From Temnopleurus reevesii (Eukaryota > Echinodermata > Echinoidea > Temnopleuroida > Temnopleuridae): DNA of 64,000 bases. The stretch spans positions 34,425 to 98,424 of the forward strand of contig BQKZ01001487.1 of the NCBI GenBank assembly GCA_036244855.1, in the 5' to 3' direction. Under the pieces are notes generated by a model that was not told the DNA's origin, made no database searches, and saw nothing but the letters and a program-made list of their open reading frames with translations. How positions within the stretch are numbered: the first letter of the stretch is position 1; each line of letters opens with the position of its first letter. A program made the position numbers and the translations under genes. Below are positions 36,929-48,339 of this stretch, one piece after another.

Positions 36929-39900
36929 GTAAGTAATCAAATTCATATTATGAGGATAGAAATTAAAGCATGAGCTCAGGTGAAGCAAATATTTACCCAT
37001 TTAATAGAGAAAGTGTTATTTTTATCATGCTTTCCTCTTGAGAAAATATTTCTTTCAGCTGTAAGGTGATTGTATTTTCCAGTTTATTATTAGATTCTTT
37101 TACATTTTTAGGATTGTAATACATGATATATATATATGTTTTGGAGCTTTTATTTGTACCATCATTTATAGTGGATAGAAAACTGCCATGATCTGCCAGT
37201 TATTATAAAGAAAACTGTAATACTTCATATACCAGTAACAAATTTCATGGCTTTTGATGCTGGCGATCCGTTGCCATTCTCTGAAGAATAGAAAATTTGC
37301 CGTATATCAGATGTTTTCTATTTCTCTGAACCATTTTGTGGTTGTTATTTCCCCTGGTATTGGAGCACTGCAAATATGCCAAGGGGAAGAAAGCCTACCC
37401 CACCGCCTATTATGCCCCCATCCCATGCGTCCTCCGATGTTCCTTGTTTTACCCCAGGCTCGATACCCGCCTTTCTTGATTTTTTCCCCCTTTTGAACAG
37501 TCCTGGGTAAGGTGTAGAAAATGAAACATTAGAGGTACAATGCAAAGAATTAGCCCAATTTTGAACAATTATTATGACACAAAACATACGGAATGTGATG
37601 CCCCTATGTTGGATGCGTTACCATGGCAACACATGGAAAAGGATATGCTGAAGAAATGGGAGGCGGGTTAATAAGATACTCATACTTAATTAAACTTCCA
37701 CCCTTAATAGTGAAGCTCCTAGTATATACCGCTCCATCATTCATATATATTTATTTCCGGGGAGTACATTGGACCTAGTTATATACATACTTTCCTCCGA
37801 TTCCTCCTCTCGCTTCCTCCTCATCTTCCTGTGCTCCCATCTCATAACGTTCCTCGGCTGGTGTCTTGAAAAGCTCCAGTAAAAGAGCTAGCTAGCCTGC
37901 CGACAGTCCAGGCACACAGCTGCACGATGGGGCCGAGTGAAAGAGCTGGGCTCAATATTGGTTTGATCAGCTCGGGAGGAGGAGGAGGATGAGGAAAGAT
38001 GCGGTTGCGGAGTTGGGAGGTAGAGGATAGTGGTAGGGATGGATGCATCGCCGTGGGTAACAAGCTGCTAGTAACATGACACAGATCCGGGCAGGGTTGG
38101 CCTTTATGTCAGGGGAGAGAGGCTCCATGGGATAGGATATCATACGAGCTTCAGGGCTTCAATGATTCTTTCTACCATTCAAACTTTTCTATCAATATTT
38201 CTACCGCTGTCATCTTACTGCCTAATCCCATTCCCTTTCTTCTATTCTCAGTCAAAAAAATTCCCTTCATTCCCTTGTGTATCCTCAGCTTAATAGTCGC
38301 CTGTATTGGATGACTGATGCATTATGGTTTTAAGAAATAGGTTATTTTGCACTTGATGAAATAATTCTTAAAGTCATACTTAATACTCACAGTCAATCAC
38401 TGGGTCTAGATCTGTCATTCAAAAAACCCATTCATATCTTTACATCTTCAACTTCAAGTCTTAATTATTACTCGGAGCACAGCTTTTTGAAATGTTTACA
38501 TTTAATGAGAAACGCACAATGGGAATTCCTAGAGCTGTTTCCCTTTACGCATCAACTTTCTGTTGTTGATTTAAAGCACATTTATTAATCCTAAATAAAG
38601 CCATATGTAATTTTCTGTCAGTTCGGTGGTGTAATGTTTCTGTGAATGAGGTTGCAGGAAGGGACATTTTCTTGGTATTTGTTCAGCTTGTGCCGTTCCT
38701 GTCTTTTTATATTTCTTCTGGGGGAAAATATTGATTTCTTGAGAACTTTCTCAATAAAGGTCATTCTCGTGATCAGAAAAAATATTTAAAACAAGTAAGA
38801 AAAGGGATTTCTTGCTGGTTTTATTTCCCCCTCCTATTATCTACCCAGCCCCGCCTTATAACACCCAGAGGAGAACCCTTGGGGGTGGGGTGCTATATGA
38901 TTCTTGTGCATGCAATTCAATATCCGACACTTGAGAATGGGTAGCTCATCCTGGAATTTAGGCGTTTCAAGATATCGCAATACAGCCTTTCTGATTGAAG
39001 AGGTTTAGCATTGTATATCCCGTCCCCTTCTCAACTCCTTCAAACAGTAGCACAAATAATAGTATCTTGCTAACCATGTGATTGTTTGCCGGAAAAGGTA
39101 CAGATACAAAAATTATTTACTATGGATTCAGGTGTAAGCAAATAGTTTCTATTTATAAGAGAGAAATTGCACAAAGTTTATACATAAATTGTTGATTAAG
39201 GATAATATGTAAAAATGTATTCATTTATTTTATGGGTTTGTTTTTCAAACTTGAAAAAGACATAGTAGTTTATCCAGGGGTCTAGGTATTTCAAGATATC
39301 GCAGTACAACCTTTTTAATTGAACTATAAACTCTATTATATTTAATTCCCCTGCAATAATATTCCTCTTCTTTTTGTAGGCTTCTACGTTCTTTAAATCA
39401 TTAATGAAAGAGAATTTCATTGGGTGGTGCACTAGAACGATATTACCAAACAGGCCTAATGATATGTTTTCTCCCTCAGAGAAATCTCAGTATAAAAGTA
39501 TAAGTTATATGGAAACTAGGGAAGCCATTTTCTTATTGTGCCTCGTTGATAATTCTAGACCATCTGCCTGTGCGAATCTGGATTGAGAAAACATGAAATA
39601 TTCAGTTGTGTTTGATTCAGACAAAGAAAGTTGGAATAGCATAAATATTCCAAAGCAGCTCAGTTCAGTTTCCACATTGGATTCGGTCACTTTATGACAT
39701 TATTACTCTCATTTTCATAGGATATTTTTTTGCTGTTTTCTCCCTTTTTTCAGTTTTATGACAAAGTGGGTCCTATATGTCCCTTTTTACGGAGTTATTT
39801 TTTATTCTCTTGAAATATTTGACTGTTAGAGGATTGAATGTTAGAGGATTGAATTAGATAATTCATCTTCCATTTTACTTATAGGTGATAATTAGTGATA

Positions 39901-40904
39901 AAATAATGTTAGAATGACACTAGCAATGATTTGCTGCAGATATTTTGAGAACAGCAGCAAAATTAAATAATAGAAACAGACAGTGAAATTATCCCCCCCC
40001 CCAAAAAAAAAAAATAGGAGTGATCACTTTTGGTTTTTTATTGCAATATTGGAGCAAATAAGAAGCATAGTTCAGGTATTTTAATAGTTTTCTTCTCACA
40101 TTTGATCCCCCTTCATTTTTTTAACCCATAAGATTTGATCACAAAGTTTGCCAAAGTCAGTGAGTAAGTGCACATGAGCTATGACTTGAGACTTGTCACA
40201 CTTTATGATTAATCTGAATTATTGGGATCAAGTTATTTTGGTGTCTAATGTTCATAAGAATCTTAGGAAGTGGGAATTACTTGCTCGGAAATCTCTCATA
40301 ATCAAGAAGATTTAGGCTACAAAAGTGCTCCACTCCATCTCTCGGAAAACCCTATTAGAAGATATCTGCAAGTTGTAGAGGTATACCCAGACATTATTAT
40401 TGTGAATATGCTGCAATGAGAAGAAAATCATTTTTGTTTTGTAAGAAAGGGGGTTTTAGTAGGTCAATGAACTTGCGTGTTTGTCTGTAAATGTTACAAG
40501 GATGAAATAGATCGGATTAATTCCCTTCTTGTAATCATTTGTCATCTAAATGTGTCGTAAAATGCATTTGTACTTTGATGGTGGCAGGCGAGGATTTAAT
40601 GAAAGCATTTTTTCTTTGTAGAAGATGGATTTGTCTCCTTTGATGTGTCATGTCTGAATTTTATTGTTGATTAGCAAGAAAATATAGGTTCATATTCATT
40701 ATTCTTGTTTTATGTAGTGTTGCAACAAGCTGGCAGTATCTGGGAAAAATCATTTTAGACAATAAGAGATTTTCCTCACAAAATTCATTATATTAAATCT
40801 GTAAGATGATGCCGATGTGTCTTTTGACTACGTATTTGTAATGGGTTGGAAACAACAGTGGTAATGATATGGCATTTCTTATGAGACAATGAAGAAGGTA
40901 ATGG

Positions 40905-41105
40905 GTGATGATGGCGAGGAGAAGGATGATGATGAGGAGGAGGAAGATTATGAATGATGATGTTGATGATGGTGATGATGATAATGAGGAGGAGGAGGAG
41001 GAAGATGAATGATGATGTTGATGATGGTGATGATGATGATGATGATGATCACGACGATGATCATCATGATTATGATCATGATGATGTGAATAATGAGAAT
41101 TTATA
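40905..41105. repeat. GAT/GAG trinucleotide repeat cluster
   Basis: Imperfect (gat)n and (gag)n: gatgatgatgaggaggagg, a near-duplicate 'gaggaggaagat(t)(at)gaatgatgatgttgatgatggtgatgatg' appearing twice (from about 40936 and 40989), then gatgatgatgatgatg and a self-complementary stretch gatgatcatcatgattatgatcatgatg near 41056-41083. Asp- and His-rich open frames on the two strands are artefacts. Confidence 0.85.
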
Positions 41106-43829
41106 TTACCATTACCATGATGATATGGTAGATTTGTAATCATTTCAATAACATTTCAATAACAAACGGATACTGATGGAATTGATAATCAATACGATGA
41201 TAGTGATAGCTCTACATGAAATGCATGGTGAATCCTAACGGAGACGTTTGAAATAAGATGGCGGACAGCGATAATAAATGCGATATTCATGATGAAAACA
41301 AGAGCTGGAGATAACAAAGTCTAAATCAATGACGTGCCAAGAGATGGGATGTTGATGAGAGCACGTCAACAAAGGTATCCATGTCGGATAATCATCTCCG
41401 CAGCTCGAACTACCTCCTTGATCCGTTGGTATCCCAAAACTAAATCCGATCTCAGGGTCCAAGTTTGTTTCGACAACAGGCCCTCTTCATGCTTGTGGTA
41501 TAAACAGGCGCTGGATTAAACTCTTTGAGTGCTGAATTGGAATAATCTCCATATGCTCTGTTCAGGTTATCTGGCAATGGGTTAGTGATATTTCACATAT
41601 TTAGTCAGATTAACCATATTAACAGATCATTTTCCTAAATTGAACTAGAATATCTAGATATTTAAACAAAAAATGACTAGAAATTTAGTAATGTCTGATC
41701 ATGTCTGAGCAGACTTACATCAGTTTAAACACAATCAAGTTGATTTCTCTAGCAAGAGTGTTCCAATGCAGATGGAATATTACTACCCTCTAATCTCAAT
41801 AATACTTGCAACTTATAATTTTTGTTATTAGTTTATTTTCAAACATGTATTTTGATATGACCTAATACAAATGCCAAGCAATTTTAGCTCCTAGAAATTC
41901 CCATTCATGTAGGAAAACAGACTGTAAGATTAAGACAAGGAGGATCAATCGCTGAATTAATATCTTTATGTGAACGATCCGTGACTGCTGCCAGCCATAT
42001 GCCAGCTCCACTCGGCGAGGGGCATAACAATCATTAGCATAGTTTGGGATGAGTGGCGCCTACCAAGCATTTTACCCCCATTAATCATCCCTCGGATCTT
42101 TCACCAGACCGGTGGAGTGCCCCCACGTACCCTTTCCTCCTCTACGTAGCACCCCACCCACCTCCCCCTTTTTTTTCAAAGATGGAAAAGGAGCAGATCA
42201 CCACTCTTTTTGTTTTAGTTTTTTTTAAATGTTGACAGAGATATCACAATGCAAATTGAGTTTGCCCCATTTACATCCGATCAGATATAATGGATACAAA
42301 TTCTGATGCTCAGCTCTCACAAAAACTCAACAGTTCATTTCTATGGTTTTTAATATATTATGCACTGAAACATACCCCATGACAATCTTGCAGCACTATG
42401 AACACATTTCTCAATAGTTAAAAGAAGCCAGTGGTGTCTTTTTAAAGTGCAAAGATTCACCAAGAAATGTGTGGCTTTTTAATGTGCAAAGATCTGTTTA
42501 AAATTTGTTCAACTGACCATTATTATTCTCAAACTCTTCATATACATTCTGTGTATTTTAACTAATACACAGGAAAAAAATCAACTATTATGCCAGACTT
42601 TTTACTGGTAAGCCTACATTAATTCAGTGCAGTCTATTTTAGTTTAGTTTTATTTTGTTATCAATTCATTATGCAAGATTTCAAATGAGCAAGATTTCAT
42701 TGAATGGTTATAAATGTAGGTTTAGTCTTACACATTTAGAAATACAAATTTCAAAAGATCATGATCAATATCCTGCAAGTATTTGGAGTAGGAGGTCAAA
42801 GGTTTCCTGGTTTTAACCTCTCTCTTGCCTTGGCCTCATAAACATGACCCAGTTGAAATCAGCAGCTTTGGCATCAAAATAGGATCATGTTGTTGTATGA
42901 AAGAGCTTTGAAAAAGGGCATAGGCCTGTGTGAATTTAAAAGTGGTAATTATTACTTTTGAGCAGGCAATCCTGAGACAGTTTGTAAAGCAGTCCCCTCA
43001 AGTAGAGTAAATGAATCACGACAAGTTTTGACATTTTTTGCTTACACTTCAAAATATCTGGCCCATGTGTGATTTCTCCAACATTTTTCTACAACTTTCC
43101 TTTTTCTAAGAAAACTAGAATGATGTTTTATTTAGATGTCAAGCTATTTGTTATTAACATTAATAATAACTTTAATCTGATCAAACATGAGGCAAATATG
43201 TTCCTTATTATACACAGTTTGTGATAAGAATGGTACATGAAAAATAAATGAGAACCATTCATGCACTACAAATTGTTGTTTTGCAGAAAAAATGTGATCT
43301 AAATCAAAAGCACGGCAATATGGTGAAAGAAAGTCTCCACCGGAAAGGGATTTGTTTTATTACACTTGACAGAATTTCACACAGGATGGTAAGGATTTGA
43401 ACCTCAAAATCTGAGACTGAAGGAAAATAATTGAAAAATGAAATTAATAATTGATACATCTCCATTCAGAAGGGAGGATGATGTCGTAACCTTAGATAAA
43501 GGAGGTTGGACAGAGTTGAGTAGAGAGCAGAGAGATGCTTCAAGATGTCTTGACATCCAGTGATATTCCTTTCAGATCCTACACCTCTCCTCTGAGCTCT
43601 GCTGGTAATCTAACCATCACTGCAAAGACACCATACACCATGAAGATTTGGAAACGTCTCAGCAATCAAAACGAAAGAAATTCATGTTTAGGAATGGAAT
43701 TGTCGCAACTGAAAGGAAACCGGCTTCCAGAATCACTTATCCCCCACCCAAAAAAAGTTTCATCCAAACTTGGGGTCCCGAAATTGTGAGGTTTCTAAAG
43801 AGACCTGACAAGCGATGAGGGGTCGAAGA

Positions 43830-44180
43830 TGGCGAGATGATCAGAAATGGCCATGCCTTATTCATGGAGGTATTAAGGAGTTACCGCCGCCACGTAATTC
43901 AGTATTTTCAAAGGTCTTTGGAGCTAAGGCGAGCCCTGTGTCGCATTGCAAACACAGAACTTGAATTACACCCTGTGTTATCGCTTTTTCATGCAAATCG
44001 GGCTGGGATGCATATTCATGATTTGGGCTCGGTTTCTGGCTCGGCAGGAAGCTGGGAGGCTTGATGTTGCCCTCAGGAGAGTGGTCCCGGGGTAACGCCG
44101 GCAGGAAAATGAAGCAATAACAGTTCAAGAAGCCGCAGATGTCAGGGCGGAAATTCACAGGTTGATCAAGTTCAAGTTCA
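43830..44180. promoter_or_regulatory. Candidate intronic cis-regulatory island with POU octamer
   Basis: Unique GC-richer block containing an exact ATGCAAAT octamer at 43991-43998, caccctgtgttatcgc upstream of it, and several CpGs (gagttaccgccgccacg, gtcccggggtaacgccggc). Octamer sites bind POU factors in general. Whether this one is used is unknown. A 135-codon minus-strand frame overlaps it with no recognisable domain. Confidence 0.28.
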
Positions 44181-46642
44181 AGTTTAGGCTCTTTCGTGAC
44201 AGGAGGTTGAAATGTACAAAGAAGGGGGGAAAAGGTATTTGCATTATATGAATGGCAAATCAAGTTCACCTACCCCTTGTCTTGTTGTTTGTTTCGACTT
44301 GATTTCTCCTGTGGATGTGGTAGATAGATTCTGTGAGGCCCTTTAACATTCAACAATTATTGATACCTCTTCAGTTATTTGTAGAAATTATTTTTTGAGG
44401 GCTTTGATAAATCGTTCCTTCCATTTCTCTTCCTCCCATATATATTTCATTATTCCTGTATAAATCTGTTTAGATTAATGAATCAAATATCTTTCTAGAT
44501 GTAGATATATAAAGAATGAAGTTGGTGAACTTCTAAGAGTACATTTCTCAATTACCGAGAATTGGCTTATTGTGACATCTTCTATTGAACTAGTTTTGTG
44601 TAATTTCTCTTTCCCTCTTAATTTCTTGGAAACAAGGAATTAAATTACACAAAGAGACAGATTAAGGTCATTTAAAATGCACCAGTACCAACCAAAGCAA
44701 TGCCAACAAAATTTAGGCTGTGCTATACCTTGATAAGAAGAACTCCAATAAATACAACTGGTTGGAATATTGCATTAGGTGTATTTTTCACATCAAGGGT
44801 TTCATCACAAGCAAATGACTGAAATTATAGTTATTGTTTCCATGTTTTGTCTCACAAGAATATATACTTTTTTTTCAGCTCTTACAGTATTCACATTTTT
44901 TTTTACCTTATGCATATTTTGGAATGGTTGATATTTCTGAAAATATGATGCAAAAGTCCAACTGATGAATACTTAATATTTGCTGAAAAACAATATGAAT
45001 ATAAATGGTCAATGAACAAAGGAAGAAAAGAGACAAAAAAGGGTTTCAAATCATGTTTTTGAACATATTTACAATCATACTAGAAATGATTTAGTAAATT
45101 AGACCTTTCAAACAGTTCAGCAGATATATAAAAAAAAAGAACACTGCTGTAGGCATTTTTTACATTTGATTTAGAATTACAGAATTTCATTTTCTTAGTA
45201 TTTGTTTATAAATGATTCTTGAAATATTTGCCAATATCTTGGAGTAGAAATCATGATTGAATCGCAAAATGCAAGTAAACAAATTTAATGGGGGAAAAAA
45301 CGAGAGTGAAAGATTGAGATGGATACAGCGGGAGGAGAATTTTGCTACACCATCGGCAGATCATGCCAAATCCCGAGCGGTAATCCGTCCGTCTGTAACG
45401 CAATAGTTTGCTTTGAATTGTTCAGCCATCAGGATTGGGAACAGAGAGAGGGAGTGGCCCAGCATGTCAATTCAAACAACTGACTTTATCGTCAACATGT
45501 CCCCATCAAAAGGGCATAAATCATGTTTTTATAAATACAGTAAATGTTACATTATGATGTCTGTAAAGAAAATGCATAACAAAATCAATTTTGTGCGTCC
45601 TAACGGTTTTACCCAAACCCGTAAGAATAGCTGACTTAAATCTGTATATTGTTTTTCCCTGCTTGTCAACAAACTATTGGTTCGGGATTAGAATGAACAG
45701 ATCAATAGAAACAAATTTATTAGAATGAGAAAGGACAAAAAATGATCCACATTCTCGCTCTCAAAGAATGATCACTGGTAGCCTTACATTTATACACTGG
45801 CAAATTTTTAAAAAATTTTACCAGACTTTGTTTTTTCAACTCCGAAATCGAATAAATAAGACCTATTCACTGTTAACAAAATTCTGGATTTCTAGTGGCT
45901 GCAGAAATCTGTAGAATGAGCCTATAAATACTGCCAGCTTTGAATGGGCCTTATCTTACTCAACGTCATAGAATCAAACCATGGTCAGGCATAACTTTCA
46001 CTAAATTTTGATAAATGAAAATTTTCCGGCATCCAGCAGGCTCGAAGATTAGCACAGGGTGGTGTGTATTAATGCATTAGATATCCTCATTCCAGGCATT
46101 TTGTTGAAAATCTTATTGCATTGGAGAGTTTGATGTTGCAGAGTCGTGCCATTTAATGAAAACGAAATGGTATACATTTTCCAAATTCTTAGGCATATAA
46201 ACCTTGCATATTTTATATAGGCCTAATGGTTGGCTAAAGATTGCGATTTAAAATTGCCGTGGGAGCTATATGAATATCTATAGCATCTTGAATTAAGACT
46301 ACCATGATTCTTAGCAACTATGACATGGACAAACTGTAAAACAAAATCAGAGATGCCAACTGTTCCTGAATATGCATGAGGTTAAGATTAAAATGTGAAT
46401 AATGCAGCAGCTGAACAAAAGTGAGAGAAACCATGACAACAATAACCATACTCTCAGCCATTCACTTGTGGTGAAAGGCTTGAATTCATATGAAAATATG
46501 ACTCGTGCATATTTCAGGATGGTTTTCATCTGTACAAAATGGTTCAAGTAGTTCATATATTTCATCTATACAATGGCCTTAATATGTTACAATAGGAGGG
46601 TTTACTAATATTCAAATTTATGTACATATCTTGCCAACGAAC

Positions 46643-46830
46643 ATAGTTACGTATAATAGCCCTTAAACCGGTTGATAACAATAAGACCACAATACTTCGA
46701 ATCCAGTTTGCGTACATTACTCATTGCTTTGTCGGGCAAGCCTTGAGCAAGCTCTAGTGTTGTTAAGAACAACCTTTGTGTTAGAGGTATGCCTTAAATT
46801 TGCATCGACTTGTAAACCTGCCTATTTAGT
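46643..46830 (+). repeat. Dispersed ~180-bp repeat family, copy B
   Basis: Same orientation as 15941-16122, sharing an ordered series of words (ttacgt, aaccggttg, ccacaatact, attgctttg, gggcaagcct, aagaacaacctttgtgt, aaatttgc, aaacctgcct) with substitutions and small indels. No coding function is assigned to the 65-codon frame that overlaps it. Confidence 0.6.
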
Positions 46831-47559
46831 AAAGTTCAACAATGACAATTCAGTTTCACCTGAATCTATTGGAAAATATGCCGACCAATTCAGGTCATTT
46901 TGTTTCGTTCAAGACTACTGAGTTGTGTACCGGTCATTCTCTTTCTCTTTTGCAAGACGCTCCTGGGAGTAATATTTTCTGCAGCTGAAAATCACACTGA
47001 GTTTGTCAAATTTGTGACAAGATCACTTAGGAATTCTCAGAAAAGCCGTGTAAGATCTATTCTTAGATTACCAAAGGGGAAAAAAGGAAAAATTGTCATA
47101 TCTGCAAAAATATGACGTGACCAAGGTTATCTGGGGGCAAACCCCATCCATTAAGTGTTACAATTATTGTGGGACAAATTCACTGGGGTACAGTTATGAA
47201 AAAATGTTGATCTCCATTCTCAAGATGCGATCATTTAAATATTTTTAATAAATCTTTGGTATATTAAGATTGATTTTATTTTTGAAAAACTGCCCCTTAA
47301 CATGTTTACTATATGATTTTTAACATTTGTTATTACATTTTTTATCATTTTCATACATTGGCTTATGACTGGTTATTACATTGTGGACTGATTTGTATAG
47401 GAGTCTATACTTTTCAAAGCTCCAAAGATGTTTTTCTAACAGTTAACATTAGGATTTCTATGAGAAGATATTAAGAGATTACGTCTTATATTTCGCTCTG
47501 TAATTTACGTGTTGCTCTATGTTCAAAATAACTTTCACTTTGACTGCTCTCCATAAGAA

Positions 47560-47960
47560 ATCTATAACCAGCATCAAGACCTTTCGGAAGAAGGAACGAG
47601 ATGAGGTTCAGAGTCCATTCACTCTGTCGTTAAAACCTAAGCCTGCTACTTCCACTGATTAGATAGATGCTGAATGATAGCCTGCCAACCAAAGACTCCA
47701 CTCATTAATGCTCCAACCCCAACACAAACCCCCATCCCCGAATTACTCCTGATTAATTTCCCGCAGAGTCCTCCGTTTCGATCACTGTATCGGGTTGCAC
47801 GCATGGAAGCTCGGTGATCGGTCGTCTGACTGAAGCTTGCTGTGAATCGGAGGCGGACCCTGCTGACCCCCCCTGTGCTGCTTTGCTATCGGTCCCTTAC
47901 GCCCCTGCAAATTGTCCCTGCTGAGGCCGAAATGCCATGGGGGTAAAGGAGAGATGGGGG
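47560..47960. promoter_or_regulatory. Candidate cis-regulatory island upstream of the last homeodomain exon
   Basis: Complex, GC-richer segment 0.3-0.7 kb upstream of the exon at 48281. It carries repeated homeodomain-type cores (ctgattagatag, ctcattaatgc, cctgattaattt) and CpGs (gtttcgatcactgtatcggg, gctcggtgatcggtcgtctg). Regulatory role is inferred from composition and position only. Confidence 0.25.
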
Positions 47961-48280
47961 AGCAGGGCAGGGAGGAAGGGAGAAAAAATTAGTAAGTTGG
48001 AAAGTATAGAGCCCTCTGTTTAGTTAAAATGTATCCAGAAAAATTAATACTTTGTGAACAGAGGAAAAAATCTTCAACTGTTTCTTCCTAGTTTGTATGC
48101 AGCAAATGAATTGTATATTGGCAATGCATAAAGCAATCTTTTTCTAGAAATCAGTTACCAACGAAGATCACCTATACTCATGTGTATATGTTGCAGTGTT
48201 ATTAGTGCTAACCTTGTTATATTTAAGAATTTGAATTGAAATTTACTCTTTCTGTTCTCTTTTTCTTTCTTCCCGTACAG

Positions 48281-48339
48281 GTTTATCAATGCAAGGAGGC
48301 GGATAGTTCAGCCTATGATTGACCAATCAAATCGAGCAG
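48281..48339 (+). CDS. Meis: MEIS-class homeobox gene, recognition-helix exon
   Basis: 59-nt exon, phase 2 in and phase 1 out, with acceptor ccgtacag and donor gtaaat. With two bases from the previous exon it encodes WFINARRRIVQPMIDQSNRA. It completes homeodomain helix 3, including the WFxNxRR core with Ile at the position (homeodomain residue 50) typical of TALE proteins and the Asn and Arg residues that contact DNA. RIVQPMIDQSNRA is the MEIS-specific extension (PREP has RILQPML). The sequence matches vertebrate MEIS1-3 and homothorax. Antisense open frames over this exon have no support. Confidence 0.98.

Larger units (their letters stand above)
36929..48280 (+). other. 11.35-kb intron within the recognition helix
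   Basis: Donor gtaagt and acceptor tcccgtacag. It contains a GAT repeat cluster near 41 kb, copy B of the 180-bp repeat family, a pair of related 45-bp segments near 38.95 and 39.28 kb, and GC-richer unique islands around 41930-42130, 43830-44180 and 47560-47960. A (C)10(A)12 homopolymer junction is at 39993-40014. No exon was recognised. Confidence 0.9.

Noticed and set aside
39993..40014. C10-A12 homopolymer junction as a functional signal
   Set aside because: Homopolymer runs are common here and prone to sequencing error. Nothing links this one to a function.
43862..44269. 135-codon minus-strand frame over the octamer island
   Set aside because: No domain or compositional sign of coding. 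A plus-strand frame overlaps it, so it was treated as a possible regulatory island instead.
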